A DNA stretch of 64,000 nucleotides from Candidatus Bathyarchaeota archaeon (GTDB lineage: Archaea > Thermoproteota > Bathyarchaeia > Bathyarchaeales > Bathycorpusculaceae): assembly GCA_026014465.1 (NCBI GenBank), contig JAOZID010000010.1, positions 712,288 through 776,287 on the forward strand. Reading direction: 5' to 3'. Below, one piece after another: positions 1 to 9,164 of the stretch; position 1 is the first letter of the stretch; each line of letters opens with the position of its first letter. The position numbers and the translations under genes are program-made. The notes under the pieces were generated by a model. It was not told the origin of the DNA and made no database searches. It was given only the letters and a program-made list of their open reading frames with translations.

Positions 1-688
1 TGCAGGCGGCGTTTTCCAAGACCCCTTCAAAGACGGCGCAGACATCATATCCGCATCCACCCACAAAACTTTCCCTGGACCCCAAGGAGGAGTCATACTG
101 GGCAACTTGGATAGCCCACGCATGGAAAAAGCCATCAAGAAAATCCAGTTCGCCGTGTTCCCCCTAAGCGCTTCAAGCACCCATTTGGGTAGACTCCCCG
201 CACTAAGCATCGCAGCTTTGGAGATGAAGCTTTTCGGAGAAGAGTTGGCAACGCAAATCGTCAAAAACGCCCAAGCGGCGGGTCAGTACCTGTACGAGAA
301 CGGCGTTAAAGTCATCTGCGAACACAAGGGCTTTACGCAGTCACATCAGCTCGCCGTGGATATTCGCAGCTATGGCGGCGGAAACAAAGTCGCCCAAAAC
401 TTGGAGGACGCAAATATCGTGTTGAACAAGAATCTGCTGCCCTATGATGACCAAGGCAGTAAAGGCGACCCCTCAGGACTGCGCGTCGGCTTCCAAGACG
501 TCACCCGCCACGGCATGCGCGAAGGCGACGTCAAACACCTCTGCGACCTCATGCTTGATGTCATCAAAGAAAAACGTACCCCCGCACAGGTCAAAGAAGA
601 TGTGATGGCTCTGAAGAAAGAGTTTAGCACCGTGAAATATGGTTTCCAAAGCTTAGACGAAGCCTTAGCCTACGTCAAGAAAATGTAG
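1..688 (+). CDS. glyA: Serine hydroxymethyltransferase, C-terminal part (partial at window edge)
   Basis: PLP enzyme that interconverts serine and glycine while loading a one-carbon unit onto a pterin carrier. The window opens inside the gene: the frame is open from base 2, giving about 228 residues up to the stop. The segment STHKTFPGPQGG near the left edge is the SHMT active-site motif, its Lys being the expected Schiff-base residue. The family is about 430 residues long, so roughly the first 200 lie outside the window. An internal ATG at 107 is not the start, because the conserved Lys motif lies upstream of it in the same frame. A T-rich stretch follows the stop, and the next gene is convergent. 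Confidence 0.93.
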   Translation, partial: AGGVFQDPFKDGADIISASTHKTFPGPQGGVILGNLDSPRMEKAIKKIQFAVFPLSASSTHLGRLPALSIAALEMKLFGEELATQIVKNAQAAGQYLYENGVKVICEHKGFTQSHQLAVDIRSYGGGNKVAQNLEDANIVLNKNLLPYDDQGSKGDPSGLRVGFQDVTRHGMREGDVKHLCDLMLDVIKEKRTPAQVKEDVMALKKEFSTVKYGFQSLDEALAYVKKM

Positions 689-718
689 AAACACTGCACT
701 TCCAATTTTTTGCTCTTT

Positions 719-1549
719 TTATTTTTCTTTTGTTTTTGTCCTTGAAGCTGTTTGGAGTTTGGCGGGGGGCTTTTGTGCTTTGCACCATCGTTGTTCAAAG
801 TATTCCTGAAGTATGTCTATTAACACGGGGTTATTTGCCCATAGGCTGGGGGTTTTTGCAGGGCAAAAGGGGGCAGTATTGAACAGGGTTTCTTTTTTGT
901 CAAACAAGGCTAACGTGACAGGCAAAGATGTGAATGTGTATCTTACGCTAAATAACTTGTTTTTTTCTAGGTTCAGGATGTTTTGGGTAAGCGTTTCTCC
1001 CTTGTTTAGGTAGATAAGCGCTCGGACGGTTATGCCCCGTTTCATAAGCCGCTTAAAGTTGGCGACTATGTGGTCGATTATTTGCACACCAGATTTCCAG
1101 TAAAAAAGAAAATCGTAGCAGCATTGGCTTCGATTTCTCATTTCAGCCATTTTTCTGCCAGTCGCTCGACCCTCAGGAACTAACACGAATTGGCAGTCCT
1201 CAGCGCCAGAGTCTTCAACGTTTTCTTTGTACTTCTCAATTATTGTTTTTGTCTTATCCTCAATTTCTTGGTATTCTCTTGCTTTATGCTCAAGCAACAT
1301 CGAAATACCTTCACGCATAGGAACTGCCTTGAAAAAATTTGGCACCGTTATGGTTTTTTCAACAAGTTTAAGTTTTTGAAGTTTAGGCATCACACGATAG
1401 ACGTTTGCGCGGTCTAGGCTTGCTGAATTTGAAATTTTTTTTATGGTAGCTTTTCCAAGTTTGGCTAAGGTAAGGTAGACTTTAGCCTGCATGGCAGTAA
1501 GCCCCAACTGCGTTAACACTTGCGTGTCCTCTTCTTGGACGGGCAGCAC
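719..1549 (-). CDS. TrmB-family transcriptional regulator
   Basis: 276-residue protein with an N-terminal winged helix (about residues 10-85: LTAMQAKVYLTLAKLGKAT, then SLDRANVYRVMPKLQKL as recognition helix). A short coiled segment follows (about 88-112), and then a C-terminal half resembling the TrmB effector domain (FKRLMKRGITVRALI). TrmB proteins are archaeal sugar- or metabolite-responsive regulators that act as repressors or activators. The C-terminus is basic and low in complexity. It is divergent from the adjacent PQQ-propeller surface protein, with about 140 bases between the two starts, so control of that gene is a reasonable guess; no operator was identified. The effector is unknown. 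Confidence 0.8.
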   Translation of the reverse strand: MLPVQEEDTQVLTQLGLTAMQAKVYLTLAKLGKATIKKISNSASLDRANVYRVMPKLQKLKLVEKTITVPNFFKAVPMREGISMLLEHKAREYQEIEDKTKTIIEKYKENVEDSGAEDCQFVLVPEGRATGRKMAEMRNRSQCCYDFLFYWKSGVQIIDHIVANFKRLMKRGITVRALIYLNKGETLTQNILNLEKNKLFSVRYTFTSLPVTLALFDKKETLFNTAPFCPAKTPSLWANNPVLIDILQEYFEQRWCKAQKPPAKLQTASRTKTKEK

Positions 1550-1690
1550 ATTCTTCTCTCCATACTAGAACAGTAATTTGTCTCTAATACATGTACAGAC
1601 TTAGCTTTTGCGCTAGTGCACGTTACATACGCCTACGCTTAAAAGCCGTCCACCACCACAGTAGGCTAAACCTTTCAAGGAGAAAAAAGA

Positions 1691-4300
1691 ATGAAAAACA
1701 AAAAACCAAATGCAACCATAATTCTTGGTTTGTTCCTAATATTGACCATCGCTCTACCGCTGTCTACTTTGCCTACAGCTAACGCGCACACTCCATCGTG
1801 GGAAATCCCAACTTATGCATACATAACCGTTACACCTAACCCGGTAGGTGTTGACCAGAGCATGTTCGTTATCATGTGGCTTGACAAAGTTTTGCCTAAC
1901 GCCGCCGTAGATAATGACATCAGATTCCATGATTACAAGCTTACCATTACAAAGCCGGATGGTTCCACAGAAAACAAAGAATGGCCAATTGCTTATGATA
2001 CTACTTCATCACAGTTTACGCTTTATACTCCTACTCAAGTTGGAACTTACACGTTCAAGTTTGAGTATGCAGGACAAGTGTACACATGGGATGGAGCATA
2101 TCAAGATGACACCTACCTGCCAAGCAGCGCAGAAACCACTCTCACTGTACAGGCAGAACCAGCAACTGGCGCACCAACATACCCGCTACCTGACACTTTC
2201 TGGACAAGACCAATTGAAGGACAAAACACCGCATGGATTAGCATCACCTCAAACTATCTAGCTCCAAACACCGCTGGATTCATGGCTTTATCAAACCGTC
2301 TACAACCCGATGGTTTAGCCCCCGGTAGTGCTCACGTAATGTGGGCGAAGCCTCTTCAAGACGGAGGGCTTGTCGGAGGAACCAACACAGGCATCTACGG
2401 AGCATCATACTACACTGGACTCTCATACGAAGGCAGAATTTCCTCACCCCTAATCATGAACGGAAAACTATACTATTCATTGCCGTTAAGTGACAGCATC
2501 GTAGGCGGAATGGGCACCTCCCTAGGAGGCGGCTACGTCTGCGTAGATTTGCTAACTGGAGAAGAGATATGGAAACAAGACTACACGGTCTATCCATCAT
2601 TTGGCCAAGTCTACGACTATGAGTCATCCAATCAACACGGAGTTATCCCCTACCTTTGGGCTACTAGCGGCTCAACATGGATTGCCTATGAACCCTCAAC
2701 TGGAAGTTGGCTGTTCAATTTGACAGGCGTCCCGTCGGGCAGCAACGTTTACGGCCCTAGCGGTGAGATACTACGCTACGTGCTAAACAATGGCAATAAC
2801 TGGTTAGCTTGCTGGAATAACACTGCAGCACAGGGATTGCCTGACTCAACTTCTGGAGCAGGTATGTACTACTGGAGACCAGTTGGAAAAGTTGTTGACG
2901 CAAGCGAAGCTTACTCATGGAACGTGACAATACCCGATTTGCCTGCAGGCTCAACAATTGCCTCAGTCATCGTAGGCGACATGCTACTTGGTTACACACC
3001 AACTTCACCCCCAGGACAAAGATGGGGCACAACAGACCCGTACACGTTCTGGGCGATAAGCCTAAAGCCTGAAACAAGAGGCGAGCTACTCTGGCAAGAA
3101 GACTACGCAGCACCCGAGGGAAACATAACCCGACTACTCTATGCAGTGGACAAAGACACCCGAATATTTTACATGGCAGACAAAGAAACCATGCAATGGC
3201 TAGCATACAGCATGGATAACGGCGCCAAACTATGGGGACCAGTCGGAGATACACGTGACTTCAACTATTACGGAACTGTCGGCATGGGAGGCACAGGTCA
3301 AGCAGGCTTTGCAGCATACGGTAACCTGTACACGTCTGGATACGGCGGAGAACTCTTCTGCTATGACAGCCAAACAGGAAACCTCGTATGGAAATACAAC
3401 AACACCAACAGCGGCACCGAAACCCCATGGGGACTGTACCCGTTGTTTATAGGAGCTATTGCAGACGGCAAAGTCTACTGTTACAGCACGGAACACTCAC
3501 CTAACACGCCACTATACAAAGGCGAAAAAGTACGATGCATCAACGCAACCAGCGGAGACGAAATATGGACACTAATGAGCTGGGCTGGCGTAGGCTCCTT
3601 TGGCAGCGAAGGCTTCCCAGTTGCAGACGGCTACATGATGTACCTGAACCACTACGACGCTCAAATATACACACTCGGCAAAGGTCCAAGCGCAACAACA
3701 ATCGAGGTTTCACCTAAAGCCGCAGATTCAGGCGCAACCATACTAATCGAAGGCACCGTAACCGACACCTGCGCAGGCGCTAAGAAACTAGTAGAAACAG
3801 GCGAATTCAACATTGTCCCAGCCATGTCCGACGAAAGCATGGGCGAATGGATGGAATACCTCTACATGCAAAAGCCATGCCCAACTGAACCAACCGGAGT
3901 TCAAGTAAAAGTAACAGCTATCGACCCTAACGGCAACACCCAAGACATCGGAATCGTAACTAGCAACGCAAACGGCAACTTTGCAGTCGCATGGGTACCC
4001 CCAGTTCCAGGACTATACACTGTCACAGCCACCTTTGAAGGCTCCAACTCTTACTATCCATCAATAGCAGAAACAGCATTCGTAGTCTCAGAAGCACCCT
4101 CAGCATCAGCATCACCCACAGCCACACCACCAACATCAGCAACTGCACCACCCACAACTGCCCCAAGCACTTCACCTTCCCCAAGCGTTGCGCCTCCACC
4201 AACTAGTGAAATGCCAACCACCACCTACATCGCCATCGGAATAGCCATAGCAGTCATCGTCATAGCAGCCGCAGCCCTAGTACTTAGAAAACGCCAATAA
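1691..4300 (+). CDS. Secreted, membrane-anchored PQQ-like beta-propeller protein
   Basis: 869-residue cell-surface protein. Residues 1-32 form a signal peptide (KNKKPN, hydrophobic core, then TANAHT). Residues about 35-155 look like an Ig-like domain (ITVTPNPVGVDQS). Residues about 200-670 carry PQQ/BamB-type propeller blades, with repeats such as GYVCVDLLTGEEIW, ELFCYDSQTGNLVW and KVRCINATSGDEIW. A second Ig-like stalk (about 675-800) is followed by a Ser/Thr/Pro-rich linker, a transmembrane helix and the basic end RKRQ. The start is supported by AAGGAGAAAAAAGA just upstream. This type of propeller usually binds proteins or sugars rather than PQQ itself; the ligand is unknown. Confidence 0.85.
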   Translation: MKNKKPNATIILGLFLILTIALPLSTLPTANAHTPSWEIPTYAYITVTPNPVGVDQSMFVIMWLDKVLPNAAVDNDIRFHDYKLTITKPDGSTENKEWPIAYDTTSSQFTLYTPTQVGTYTFKFEYAGQVYTWDGAYQDDTYLPSSAETTLTVQAEPATGAPTYPLPDTFWTRPIEGQNTAWISITSNYLAPNTAGFMALSNRLQPDGLAPGSAHVMWAKPLQDGGLVGGTNTGIYGASYYTGLSYEGRISSPLIMNGKLYYSLPLSDSIVGGMGTSLGGGYVCVDLLTGEEIWKQDYTVYPSFGQVYDYESSNQHGVIPYLWATSGSTWIAYEPSTGSWLFNLTGVPSGSNVYGPSGEILRYVLNNGNNWLACWNNTAAQGLPDSTSGAGMYYWRPVGKVVDASEAYSWNVTIPDLPAGSTIASVIVGDMLLGYTPTSPPGQRWGTTDPYTFWAISLKPETRGELLWQEDYAAPEGNITRLLYAVDKDTRIFYMADKETMQWLAYSMDNGAKLWGPVGDTRDFNYYGTVGMGGTGQAGFAAYGNLYTSGYGGELFCYDSQTGNLVWKYNNTNSGTETPWGLYPLFIGAIADGKVYCYSTEHSPNTPLYKGEKVRCINATSGDEIWTLMSWAGVGSFGSEGFPVADGYMMYLNHYDAQIYTLGKGPSATTIEVSPKAADSGATILIEGTVTDTCAGAKKLVETGEFNIVPAMSDESMGEWMEYLYMQKPCPTEPTGVQVKVTAIDPNGNTQDIGIVTSNANGNFAVAWVPPVPGLYTVTATFEGSNSYYPSIAETAFVVSEAPSASASPTATPPTSATAPPTTAPSTSPSPSVAPPPTSEMPTTTYIAIGIAIAVIVIAAAALVLRKRQ

Positions 4301-4575
4301 ACAAATGCAAAAAAAACTTTCCCCCTTCCCTTTTTTAGTCACACAAAAAGCAAATCCAAAATGGGCTGAATGGGCTCTGGTTAAGCGGATGATAATGCGT
4401 TAACAGCAAAAATCACTGCAAAGGGTTTCTTTCTCTCATAGTTTGGTTCCAGAGCCCCAGCAAACCCCACGTAACTTCTTGGCATAATATCGAGATAAGC
4501 TTTGTAGCAAAGTTCGAGATTGGTTTATTATTGAGTACGTAAATCTCTTACACTGCAATTCAGAGGCTCCAAAAG

Positions 4576-5760
4576 ATGAAAGTTCTGCTAAATGATGGTT
4601 TAGAAAAAGAAGGCGTAAAGCTGTTTGAAGACTTCAACATTGAAGCTGACACGCAAAAACGCAGCGCCGAAGAACTTGTAGATCAAATCGGCAATTTTGA
4701 CGCGTTAATTGTTCGCAGCGCCACGAAAGTTACCCGCGAAGTAATTGAAGCAGGCGTTAGGGGCAACTTGAAAATCATTGGCAGGGCAGGTGTAGGTTTT
4801 GACAACATTGACGTTGAAGCAGCTTCCGAAAATGGAGTTGTAGTGAAAACTGCGCCGTACGGCAACACCAATGCCGTTGCAGAGTTAACGTTGGGTTTGA
4901 TGCTAAGCGTCTCACGTAACATACCCCAAGCCCACCAAGCCCTCAAAAGCTGCGTGTGGGAAAAAAAGAAACTCAAAGGCACTGAACTTTCCTACAAAAC
5001 CTTAGGCATTATAGGCTGCGGCAAAATCGGGCAAAGAGTCGCCGACTTAGCCAGACGCGGCTTTGACATGGACATCATCGGCTTCGACATCTGTCCCTGC
5101 CCCGAATCCAAAATAAAATACGTCACCAAAGACCAGCTCCTCTCCAAAGCCGACTACATCACCATCCACACAGGCGGCCAAACCGCCATAATCGGAGAAA
5201 AAGAACTCGCCAAAATGAAACCCACCGCATACATAATCAACACCAGCCGAGGACCCAACATCAACGAAAGCGACCTTTACGCTGCGCTCAAAGAGAAAAA
5301 AATTGCAGGCGCCGCTTTGGATGTTTACTGTCAAGAACCCAAAGGCGAAGGCTCAGAATTCAAAAATAAACTCGCCGAGTTGCCTAACGTCGTCTTGAGT
5401 TCGCATTTGGGGGCTTCCACAGTTGAAGCACAACGCGAAACCTCACTGGAGATTGCTCGCGTCGTTTCAGGTTACCTGATGGGTGGCGACTTTACCAACG
5501 CTATAAACGCAGGCGAAAGCTTAGAGCATGAAGAAAAAACCGTTTATCCCTTGTTCATCCATCACCGTGACGTGCCAGGCGTGTTTGCAAATATTGACAG
5601 GGTTTTGGCGGAAAATGACATTAACATTCGGGCGAACTATTCACGGCAGGTTGGCAAGAGCGGTTTTGCGATTTCGGTGTATGTGGTGCATACGAAGGTT
5701 TCGGCGAAGACGCTTGAGGTTCTCAAGAAAATCGAGAACGTGTGCGACGTCAAGATTTAG
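4576..5760 (+). CDS. serA: D-3-phosphoglycerate dehydrogenase
   Basis: First enzyme of the phosphorylated serine pathway: it oxidises 3-phosphoglycerate to 3-phosphohydroxypyruvate with NAD. 394 residues. The NAD-binding glycine motif GIIGCGKIG is at about 144-152. Catalytic Arg (NTSRGP, about 225), Glu in the following segment and His (SSHLGA, about 277) are all present. Residues from about 325 form a C-terminal ACT domain (HHRDVPGVFANIDRVL), the usual place for serine feedback. The longer intervening domain of type I enzymes is absent. It is single-standing, and its proximity to glyA suits serine/glycine metabolism. Codon choice changes sharply inside the gene (see findings). Confidence 0.93.
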   Translation: MKVLLNDGLEKEGVKLFEDFNIEADTQKRSAEELVDQIGNFDALIVRSATKVTREVIEAGVRGNLKIIGRAGVGFDNIDVEAASENGVVVKTAPYGNTNAVAELTLGLMLSVSRNIPQAHQALKSCVWEKKKLKGTELSYKTLGIIGCGKIGQRVADLARRGFDMDIIGFDICPCPESKIKYVTKDQLLSKADYITIHTGGQTAIIGEKELAKMKPTAYIINTSRGPNINESDLYAALKEKKIAGAALDVYCQEPKGEGSEFKNKLAELPNVVLSSHLGASTVEAQRETSLEIARVVSGYLMGGDFTNAINAGESLEHEEKTVYPLFIHHRDVPGVFANIDRVLAENDINIRANYSRQVGKSGFAISVYVVHTKVSAKTLEVLKKIENVCDVKI

Positions 5761-5920
5761 GTGCTTCGTCCACTTTTCCCCCATTTTCCTCGACAGTTTT
5801 TCTAACAAACGCCCATAAAGTGAAGAAACGTCCAACAGGTTCAGCGTTTTTGCTTATAAACATTTAAATAATTTGCACCCTTGGTTTTTCGCGAAAGCCC
5901 CCTAAGGCTTAAATCTGAAG

Positions 5921-6877
5921 GTGAAAACAGTGGCGGATTTGATTTTCCAACTTCTGTTACTACTTGGGTCGCTTGCTATGCTAGTGGTAGCTGGGCAGTT
6001 CACCATACGCGAGATTGAGCGACTCATCGAGTACACGGGGTTGGGAAAGATGTCGGTGGGGTTTGTTTTGCTTGCCATTTTAACATCGCTGCCTGAGGTT
6101 ACGGTGGCGGTTTTTTCGGTTTTTGAAGGCACTCCGGGTTTGAGCATTGGAGACGTGTTAGGTTCAAACGTTTTCAACATGGGGCTTGTGCTAGGAGTCA
6201 TAGCACTCGCGGGCTACACCAAAAAATGCTGCAGCAACCTAGTCGTCGAGTTAACCGACATGCTCTTTCTCATCACGCTCATACCACTCCTCCTGCTAAT
6301 CTCCAGCTACCAAATCCTAACCATACCCGCCTTCGTCGTCGGAATCATACTGCTCGCCGCTTTCGCCATAAACACGTATCTTATCATAAACAACAAAACC
6401 CCCCAAGTTAAAGAAGGCAGCCGCACCCGCGTAGGCAAAGGAAAACTTGGCAAAGTCGTCCTCATCCTCGCAATCAGCCTCGCAGGATTACTCATAGCCG
6501 CACGCCTCATCGTCTACTCAGGACTAAACATAGCCACCGCCATGGGCATCCCCCAACTCGTCATAGGCGCCAAAATCGTCGCCATCGGCACCTCCCTGCC
6601 CGAACTGGTCGTTGGGTTCATAGCAGCCAGACGCGGCAACGTCCAACTCGCCCTAGGAAACGTCGTAGGCTCCAACCTAACCAACCTAACCCTAGTGCTT
6701 GGCATAATCCTAGTCAGCTCACCGTTCATGGTCGACACAGGCGTACTCACAGGCATCCTACCCTTCCTGATAATCACCACCATCATATTCTGGCGCACCG
6801 TCCTACGCGGAGGCGTCTCAAAACTCTCAGGCGTAGCCCTAATCCTAACGTATCTGGTCTTTGTCCTATTCCTCTAA
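5921..6877 (+). CDS. Calcium/sodium antiporter-like cation exchanger (CaCA superfamily)
   Basis: 318-residue integral membrane protein with about ten hydrophobic helices. The two inverted alpha-repeats that define the CaCA superfamily are visible: LTSLPEVTVAVFSV with GDVLGSNVFNMG (about 50-90), and IGTSLPELVVGFIAA with GNVVGSNLTNL (about 225-265). The acidic residue in each SLPE is the cation ligand. The length fits the YrbG/MaX1 group. The probable start is GTG at 5921. It exports Ca2+ or another cation against Na+ or H+. The coding strand switches from G/T-rich to A/C-rich near 6190-6200 without a break in frame. Confidence 0.87.
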   Translation: MKTVADLIFQLLLLLGSLAMLVVAGQFTIREIERLIEYTGLGKMSVGFVLLAILTSLPEVTVAVFSVFEGTPGLSIGDVLGSNVFNMGLVLGVIALAGYTKKCCSNLVVELTDMLFLITLIPLLLLISSYQILTIPAFVVGIILLAAFAINTYLIINNKTPQVKEGSRTRVGKGKLGKVVLILAISLAGLLIAARLIVYSGLNIATAMGIPQLVIGAKIVAIGTSLPELVVGFIAARRGNVQLALGNVVGSNLTNLTLVLGIILVSSPFMVDTGVLTGILPFLIITTIIFWRTVLRGGVSKLSGVALILTYLVFVLFL

Positions 6878-6891
6878 CGCGGCGGCAGATT

Positions 6892-6901
6892 GTTATATAA
6901 G
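6892..6901 (+). promoter_or_regulatory. Box A (TATA) promoter for dph6
   Basis: GTTATATAAG lies about 25 bases upstream of the expected transcript start, which falls almost on the ATG at 6927. This supports that ATG, with a very short or absent leader, over the longer reading frame that begins at 6861 inside the preceding gene. Confidence 0.55.
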
Positions 6902-6926
6902 CGTGGTTTTGCTGTTTAGGATTTGT

Positions 6927-7607
6927 ATGCGGCTTGGCGTTCTGTTTTCGGGAGGCAAGGATTCGACTCTTGCGTTGCATTTGGCAGCAAAAAAGGAGAC
7001 GGTTGCGTGTTTGGTTACGTTGCGGTCTTTGAATCCTGAGAGTTACATGTTTCATACGCCAAACATTGATGTTACGGCGTTGCAGGCAAAGGCGTTGGAG
7101 TTGCCGTTGATTACCCAGCAGACTCAGGGGAGAAAAGAAGAAGAACTCGCCGATTTACAACAGGCAATCTTGCAAGCCAAACAGCAATTCGCCATAGAAG
7201 GCGTGGTCACGGGCGCAGTGGAGTCGGTTTATCAGGCACAGCGAGTCCAGCAAATCTGCAGGCAACTGGATTTATGGTGTTTTAATCCCCTATGGAAATT
7301 CAACCAAAAAACGCTCTTAGAAACCACTGTGGCGCAAGGGTTTTGCACGGTTATTTCGGGGGTTTTTGCGTATCCGTTGGATGAGTCGTGGCTGGGAAAA
7401 GAAATCAACTCGCAGATTATTGGGCGGTTGGTGGAGTTAGAGCGCCAGTACGGAATTAGCCCGTCGGGGGAGGGCGGCGAGATAGAAACGACCGTGTTGG
7501 ATGCACCGTTGTTTAAACGTAAAATCGAGGTTCTCAAGCATTCAGTTTCGGCAAGGGGCAACTCAGGCGTGTTCTACATTGAAGAAGCGAGGTTAGAACC
7601 AAAATGA
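6927..7607 (+). CDS. dph6: Diphthine--ammonia ligase (Dph6, MJ0570-type ATP-binding protein)
   Basis: Adenylates and amidates diphthine on EF-2, the last step of diphthamide synthesis, or acts as a close homologue. About 226 residues. The PP-loop SGGKDS is at residues 8-13. The C-terminal GEGGEIETTVLDAPLF is the signature I recall for archaeal Dph6, and the middle part carries EGVVTGAV. I chose ATG 6927 because the PP-loop then sits at the usual distance from the N-terminus and a TATA box is correctly placed. The stop overlaps the start of the glutamine amidotransferase gene as ATGA, so translation is probably coupled. A more divergent relative lies at 54651-55340. Confidence 0.85.
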   Translation: MRLGVLFSGGKDSTLALHLAAKKETVACLVTLRSLNPESYMFHTPNIDVTALQAKALELPLITQQTQGRKEEELADLQQAILQAKQQFAIEGVVTGAVESVYQAQRVQQICRQLDLWCFNPLWKFNQKTLLETTVAQGFCTVISGVFAYPLDESWLGKEINSQIIGRLVELERQYGISPSGEGGEIETTVLDAPLFKRKIEVLKHSVSARGNSGVFYIEEARLEPK

Positions 7608-8146
7608 TTCTGGTCATAGACTTAAACTATAAACCAGATTCTTTGGGTTACTACGAATTCGTCCTGCCTATACTTGCTGCGGTAGGGGAAAAACACGAAT
7701 GCACCCCGAAGCATTACAGCCAAGTGAGCAGCCGCGACCTGAGCCTTTGCGACAACGTAATTTTATCGGGCACACCACTAAAGGACAATGTGGCTTGGCA
7801 GCAACCTCAAAGTTTTCAGTGGCTAAAAACCTGTGACAAGCCAGTCTTGGGCATCTGCGCGGGCATGCAGGTTTTGGCTTCTGTGTTTGGCTTAAAAATT
7901 GCGCCTTGCACGGAGATTGGCATGACCCAAATCAGTACGGTAAAAGAAAATCCGCTGTTTTCAAGCGTCTTTAACGCGTATACGCTGCATAACTGGGCAG
8001 TAGAATCGTCAGGGTTGTTTGAGGCGTTGGCGCAATCGGAGAGTTGTGTCCAAGCCATAAGGCACAGGCGCAGACCGTTTTTTGGGGTGCTGTTTCATCC
8101 TGAAGTGCGAAATATAGGGGTGCTTGAGCGGTTTTTGAGGCTTTAG
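7604..8146 (+). CDS. Class I glutamine amidotransferase domain protein (GuaA-subunit-like)
   Basis: 180-residue single-domain glutaminase of the class I (triad) family, closest in look to the separate archaeal GMP synthase subunit A. The nucleophile elbow GICAGMQ (Cys85) and the HPE pair (His165, Glu167) complete the Cys-His-Glu triad, so the enzyme should release ammonia from glutamine. It begins MILVIDLNYK rather than the usual GuaA start with DFGGQY, so GMP synthase assignment is doubtful. It overlaps dph6 by four bases (ATGA), and no GMP synthase ATPase subunit is nearby. The coupling suggests that it supplies ammonia to the Dph6-type ligase (inference). Confidence 0.72.
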   Translation: MILVIDLNYKPDSLGYYEFVLPILAAVGEKHECTPKHYSQVSSRDLSLCDNVILSGTPLKDNVAWQQPQSFQWLKTCDKPVLGICAGMQVLASVFGLKIAPCTEIGMTQISTVKENPLFSSVFNAYTLHNWAVESSGLFEALAQSESCVQAIRHRRRPFFGVLFHPEVRNIGVLERFLRL

Positions 8147-8164
8147 ATGCCCACCGCTTGCAGG

Positions 8165-8983
8165 TTATTTTTTGACGGCTTGGACTTCGAGGCGTACCAT
8201 GTTTACGTGGACTTTGCCTTTGTTGTCTGGGGGGTACGCGGCTATGTAGCGGTCGGCGACTTCGTTTATGAATTGTTCTTGGAGGCTGGCGGGGACGCGT
8301 TCGGTGAAGGGTAGCCAGGTGGTGCGTATCCAGCCGACTAGGCCTTCTTTGCCGTTTAAGACCATGTCCTTGGGGATTAGTTCGGCTCGTTTTGGTGTGA
8401 AGCCTGCTTCTTGGAGCCACTGTTTGTACTGGTTGGGGTTGTAGAAGCCATAGGGGAAAGTAAAGTTTTTGAAGTAGGGTTCGCAGGTGTCTTCGCTTAT
8501 CATTTCTTGCAAAACCGCTAGTACGTCTTGGGCGTTTCCTTCGCCTGCCATCTGGAACAGCAGTTGCCCGTGGCTGTCAAGGCTATCATGTACGCCTGAA
8601 AGAACCGCTGGGTGGTCAATTATCCAGTGCAGGGTAGCGTTTGAGAATACAACGTCAAATTGTTCCCTAAACGTTAGTTCTCTTGCGTCCATACGCATAA
8701 ACGATAGGTTGGGGTATTGGCTCTGCGGGAAAGTGCGCCTTGCTAGCGCTATCATGTCTTCGGAGCTGTCTATACCTACGACTTTACCGTGGGGCAGGTA
8801 GGATGCGAGAACAGCTGTGATTTTTCCGTCTCCGCAGCCGATGTCCAGAAGAGCTTCGGTGCCAGTTAGGTTCAGTTTAGGTATGAGCTCCATTGCCCAC
8901 TCATACTGGTTTGAAGATTGCTTGGCATACTCTTCGGCGTTCCAAGAATAGTTTCCAATGCAGTCGGTCATGTTTAACGCCAT
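8165..8983 (-). CDS. SAM-dependent methyltransferase, trans-aconitate methyltransferase-like
   Basis: 272-residue class I (Rossmann) methyltransferase. Motif I LLDIGCGDGKI is at about 44-54 and the acidic post-I segment is VVGIDSSEDMI. Motif IV appears as FDVVFSNATLHWI, and the ATLHW stretch is characteristic of Tam and related small-molecule methyltransferases. The C-terminal half (LQEAGF, then VGWIRTTWLPF) also resembles the Tam family. The substrate is unknown: trans-aconitate is only the best-known relative. The start at 8983 is close behind a TATA element, implying a leaderless transcript; a second Met four codons later cannot be excluded. It is convergent with the amidotransferase gene. 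Confidence 0.78.
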   Translation of the reverse strand: MALNMTDCIGNYSWNAEEYAKQSSNQYEWAMELIPKLNLTGTEALLDIGCGDGKITAVLASYLPHGKVVGIDSSEDMIALARRTFPQSQYPNLSFMRMDARELTFREQFDVVFSNATLHWIIDHPAVLSGVHDSLDSHGQLLFQMAGEGNAQDVLAVLQEMISEDTCEPYFKNFTFPYGFYNPNQYKQWLQEAGFTPKRAELIPKDMVLNGKEGLVGWIRTTWLPFTERVPASLQEQFINEVADRYIAAYPPDNKGKVHVNMVRLEVQAVKK

Positions 8984-9005
8984 TTTCTGAGCATAACGTT
9001 TTGCC

Positions 9006-9015
9006 GATATAAGCT
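9006..9015 (-). promoter_or_regulatory. Box A promoter for the Tam-like methyltransferase
   Basis: Read on the minus strand, GCTTATATC lies about 25 bases before the start codon at 8983, the usual archaeal spacing for a leaderless or nearly leaderless message. Confidence 0.4.
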
Positions 9016-9164
9016 TTTAGCGCAGCCTCGGCGCAAACGATAGATTATAACATGGTTATACCGTTTATTTGTTTGCCCGCTCCAAACCAGCACAGGGTTC
9101 AAGGCGGTTGAAGATTCTTTAAGGAGCACGCAACTACACTAAGGCACAATGGAGCCTGAATTGT

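Noticed and set aside
7604-8146. GMP synthase subunit A
   Set aside because: The triad fits, but the N-terminus lacks the GuaA start and no ATPase subunit lies near; coupling to dph6 suggests another role.
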